Assembly (NCBI GenBank): GCA_001630475.1
Contig: KV419433.1
Span: 1-64,000 of the forward strand
Reading direction: 5' to 3'
Length of the DNA: 64,000 bases
Origin: Sistotremastrum niveocremeum HHB9708
Taxonomy: Eukaryota; Basidiomycota; Agaricomycetes; Sistotremastrales; Sistotremastraceae
Part shown: piece after piece, positions 61,001 to 64,000 of the stretch
Numbering within the stretch: the first letter of the stretch is position 1
Layout: each line of letters begins with the position of its first letter
The notes under the pieces: model-generated
What the model was told of the DNA's origin: nothing
The model's database searches: none
What the model saw: the letters and a program-made list of their open reading frames with translations, nothing else
Translations under genes and position numbers: made by a program

Positions 61001-64000
61001 CCTCGAAATCCAAAGCATCTTCATTGAGGTCCTCACTCCCCTGCTCTCCGACATCGATACATCGTCTTTACTTCCTACGTCCTCCGGTCCATTTATGTCA
61101 AGTTCAATCACTGGACTCGATCAGCGATTGGTTTGGAGCCCTGATTGCGTCATTTCCATTGGCCTGTGTATCACCTATGGATCGGAAGAAGAACTAGTTT
61201 TGATGGGCATCCGAACCCTCGCAATCCTTAGCGCAAGTCCGTCTTGGACCGCTATGGATCAAGTCAATATAGTTGGTTCTCGAAGACACGTCAATCGACT
61301 CGCAGTTGCACTGGAAAGGAATGCGGATTCTCAGCTCATTCTTAACGCATTCGTGAGGATGTTGAATGAAGATGTCATCGGATTCGTATCCGAACCTGAT
61401 GTTCAGGCTACAACCGGAGCTGGAGCGCCTATCGAAGATCTTTATCGGCCTTCATTGATCGAGGCTATCCGATGGGAAATATTGGATCTCCTGTTGGATA
61501 ATACCAGCGCGAACAGACAAGGCCCCAACCTAGGACATTTGTTGCTTGGTTTCATCGAGAGTGGGAACGAGCTCATACTTCAAGATCCGAGAGAAGCAGG
61601 AGCGAGGATATCATGCTTGCATATCATCCTGAACCTGCTTAATCGTGGTGTTCCTCGTGTATCTGGCGCTCTGTCGAAGTCCACGCATCCGGTCGTGGAA
61701 CTCGACACCAGACCGCTGTACGAAACAAATCCTGCTCTGGCGGAGAAATGTTATAGGTTGATCTATCAACTCTGTACTCAGGATCTTACCCGCGAGACAA
61801 CGATGCGGTATCTCCGTACTCGAGAGAACTTCTTCGTACGACATTTGTCAGCCATGCCTTCAGCCATCCCCGTCCCCCCGTCCTCTGAAGACGGAGCGAT
61901 GGGCCAGATTCATTATTCGGATCAGACCCAGGTGTCCACATCCTGCGAAACAATCGTGGCTTTCCTGAGATTGAGATCATGGGTAGTTGAGGCTGTCGCA
62001 CAAGAAGTTCATCTTCTCACGCGCGCTGGACAAGTCAACCGGGTGCAGGAGATTTTAGAGATCCTCTTCGGTTTGAGCTCGGACCGATCTGCTGAAGAAG
62101 AGGAAGAAATCGATGAGTATGGAATGATGGGCGGGTTCAATCCCTCGACCTTTGATCCTGGTCAATCGTTGACTAAGATTGTCGAATTATTCTATTCGTT
62201 CGATTTCGACTGGGAAGAATCTTACGAAGTTACTCAAGTTCCTATACAGTTCTATTCTGGCATTAATCTCCTTGCATCCATCCGGACGGATTATGCAGGC
62301 TGCGAGCTTGTCGACCGGGATACTCTCATACAGATGCTCCAGGAAGCGAAGAATCAGCTTCAGCCCCAGCTCACCACGGATGCGCAGAAGACGCAATTGG
62401 AAATCGAGACGTCGTATATCCTTGCCAGCTGCACGATTGAGAATCATCGAAGAGAGATTCAGCATGCGAAAGGTGTCGGGCTGGACTCTTGGAGACGGCT
62501 CCTGGATATTTGCCTTGCCAAATGCTTCGATCGCTTACCACACGACCGTCGGGAGTCGGTTTTGATTGACCTGCTCCGAGCTCTTCCTCCCACTATTCGT
62601 TCAGGGGCTTTATCTGCGCAGGCAACGGTCTCGCTATCGGAGACTATTGTGTCGCTGATGACGAAACTGCGGGCGGACCGATATCAGCAAGTGATAGTAC
62701 AGTCACCCGTCGACGATTCTTACGCGGCGACGCTCCCCACTGAAAACCTTCTCACTCTCCTCAAAAGCATTCTTGAATGCATCTTGGACAATAGTCAGCT
62801 GGAACTCGTCCGAGGAAACCTTTATGCTGCACTGATCAACTTCCTTAATCTTGTTGACTCAAGTCGTCGGCAAACACCCTCAAGTGCCGACTCGCATGCG
62901 TCAATTGCGAGATTGAATATGTCGCAGACATTGGATGACGTTTCTTCCTTCAATGGGGACTCGAGCTCTCTCGATCTTTCATTCAGCCAGCGCCCCTCCA
63001 AAGCTCCTCGTTCAGATCTGGAGTCCGGAACATTGGAAGTCCTCAGCATGGTGGTGGAAAAGCTCATGCAGGTTGTAGCCCGAGACGCTATCGACGGAAC
63101 CGAGGTTTGGAGATCTGTAGCCTTAACCTTTCTCGATTCCCTCATCAGGATCTCGAGATCCGAGAAGTCGCACCCGGTCCTGACAACGCTCGCAAAGCAG
63201 GGTGCTTTGTACACGCTCGTTCGTGGGATCAAAGATATCGACGCGGATATCGAGATGCTCTATGATCCTGATCCAAGTCAGTGTTTCACGCTATCTGCAC
63301 ACTCTTGCGCCTGACCATGACTTCAGTGAACCTCAACTCCCTCTATGTCTATGAGGCACGTATGGCGTTGCTTACACGAATTGCTCAGACTCGACAAGGT
63401 GCCGAGCGCTTAGTGGACTCGCGGCTGTTCCCTGTCCTGACGCAATGCGAATTCATTGACGCTAAGCCTGAAGCAGATCGAAATATACTTGGTGAGGTCC
63501 ATCTCCTCCCACGTTTCTATCACTCATTGTGTGCTAGATGCGTCGAGTTTCCTGCCAAACGCCCTTCATCGCTACCATCAGCTCCTGTTGCCGGCGCTCC
63601 AGCTCATCGACAGCGTCCTTGCAACCCTTGGCTCCTCCTCTAAGCAGGCATCCAAACAGGCGCGTTGCCCAACCAGTCCGATCTATTCACACTAATATAC
63701 AGACAGGCCTTCGACTTCCTCATTGCTCACCGTGAAACGATCACCATCCTCCTAAAGGACAACAGTTCCGAAATATCCTTGGCTTCATTCCAGGATCGAC
63801 AACTCCTCGTCTCCATCTGCTCATATGTTTTCCCAAGCATCGAACGCACGAAATTGGTGGGTTCCTCATGTGATTTGCGCCTTGGGCGCATAGGCGCCGT
63901 CTCTGATGGAGGTAATATATTGACAGGGCCCTGCGGATTTTGGACCCATCCATGCTGCGGTAGCGAATATTGGTGCACGTTGCCTGGTCCCTTCACGCTG
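58010..64000 (+). CDS. NUP192: NUP192/NUP205 scaffold nucleoporin, 3' end outside the window
   Basis: Seven exons are read in frame: 58010-58181, 58230-58667, 58720-63276, 63327-63491, 63538-63659, 63707-63856, and 63927 to the edge. Together they give about 1890 residues of a family that usually has 1700-2100. It is an inner-ring alpha-solenoid of the nuclear pore that binds NUP93 and NUP53. Recognisable stretches are LVLNGAFISEVLFLAQHLDI, ALELRHNYLIQERYSLTFLL, YPSTYGFITLLNSLIHTP, GIGPYVKFVIHKVLLP, WMMIDECLCFLENCL and, at the edge, DFGPIHAAVANIGARCLVPS. A Gln/His-rich disordered loop lies at 59950-60040. Intron 1 (48 bases) has no in-frame stop, and intron 5 appears to use a GC donor (63660). 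A 150-residue low-complexity Gly/Pro insert around 59800-60060 looks lineage-specific. Confidence 0.9.

Overview
The window looks like a chromosomal segment of an Agaricomycete (mushroom-forming basidiomycete), most likely a white-rot or litter decomposer. The grounds are numerous 45-70 bp introns, a secreted manganese peroxidase, KDZ-type and P/THAP9-like transposase genes with cysteine-cluster domains, DUF6534-type membrane proteins, and a cluster of fungal O-fucosyltransferase-like type II membrane proteins. There is one assembly gap (13282-13436, 155 N).

Layout. Positions 1-2845 hold gene-free AT-rich DNA and a tandem array with three alternating monomer types of about 235-275 bp. From about 2.9 to 8.2 kb lies a P/THAP9-like transposase gene with C-terminal zinc modules and a PHD finger. 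It is interrupted by two apparently identical 509-bp hAT-type MITEs with 8-bp target duplications and carries one premature stop. From 8.8 to 13.5 kb come a third hAT-like MITE, a TA-flanked MITE, a DUF6534-type gene copy and a palindromic repeat around the gap. From 13.5 to 19.4 kb lies a probable KDZ transposon: a 538-aa SAP-like companion gene, then a 680-aa CxC5/CxC6-KDZ transposase, with flanks dense in a TTCAACGA-like motif. A second DUF6534-type copy follows at 19.5-21.4 kb.

From 22.6 kb the window is ordinary gene-bearing DNA: long-chain acyl-CoA synthetase (22.7-25.0), mitochondrial complex III core protein 2 (25.4-26.9, minus), a multi-pass membrane protein (28.3-29.8), an 88-aa homeodomain-like protein (30.5), a tandem pair of related multi-pass membrane proteins (31.0-34.3, minus), manganese peroxidase (35.7-37.1), three paralogous O-fucosyltransferase-like genes (37.8-45.4), a gene-poor stretch (45.4-50.1), a small hypothetical gene, a Pro-rich zinc-finger-like protein (51.1-53.3), the ribosome-biogenesis GTPase BMS1 (53.7-57.6), and the 5' three quarters or more of a NUP192/NUP205 scaffold nucleoporin that runs off the right edge.

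The left third is therefore a transposon-rich accessory region and the right two thirds a mix of housekeeping and fungal-lineage genes. The most unusual signals are an AT-AC intron at the same codon in all three O-fucosyltransferase-like paralogs, the P/THAP9-like transposase with a PHD finger carrying twin MITEs, and a stand-alone diverged homeodomain microprotein. Exon coordinates were read by eye and may be off by a base or two.
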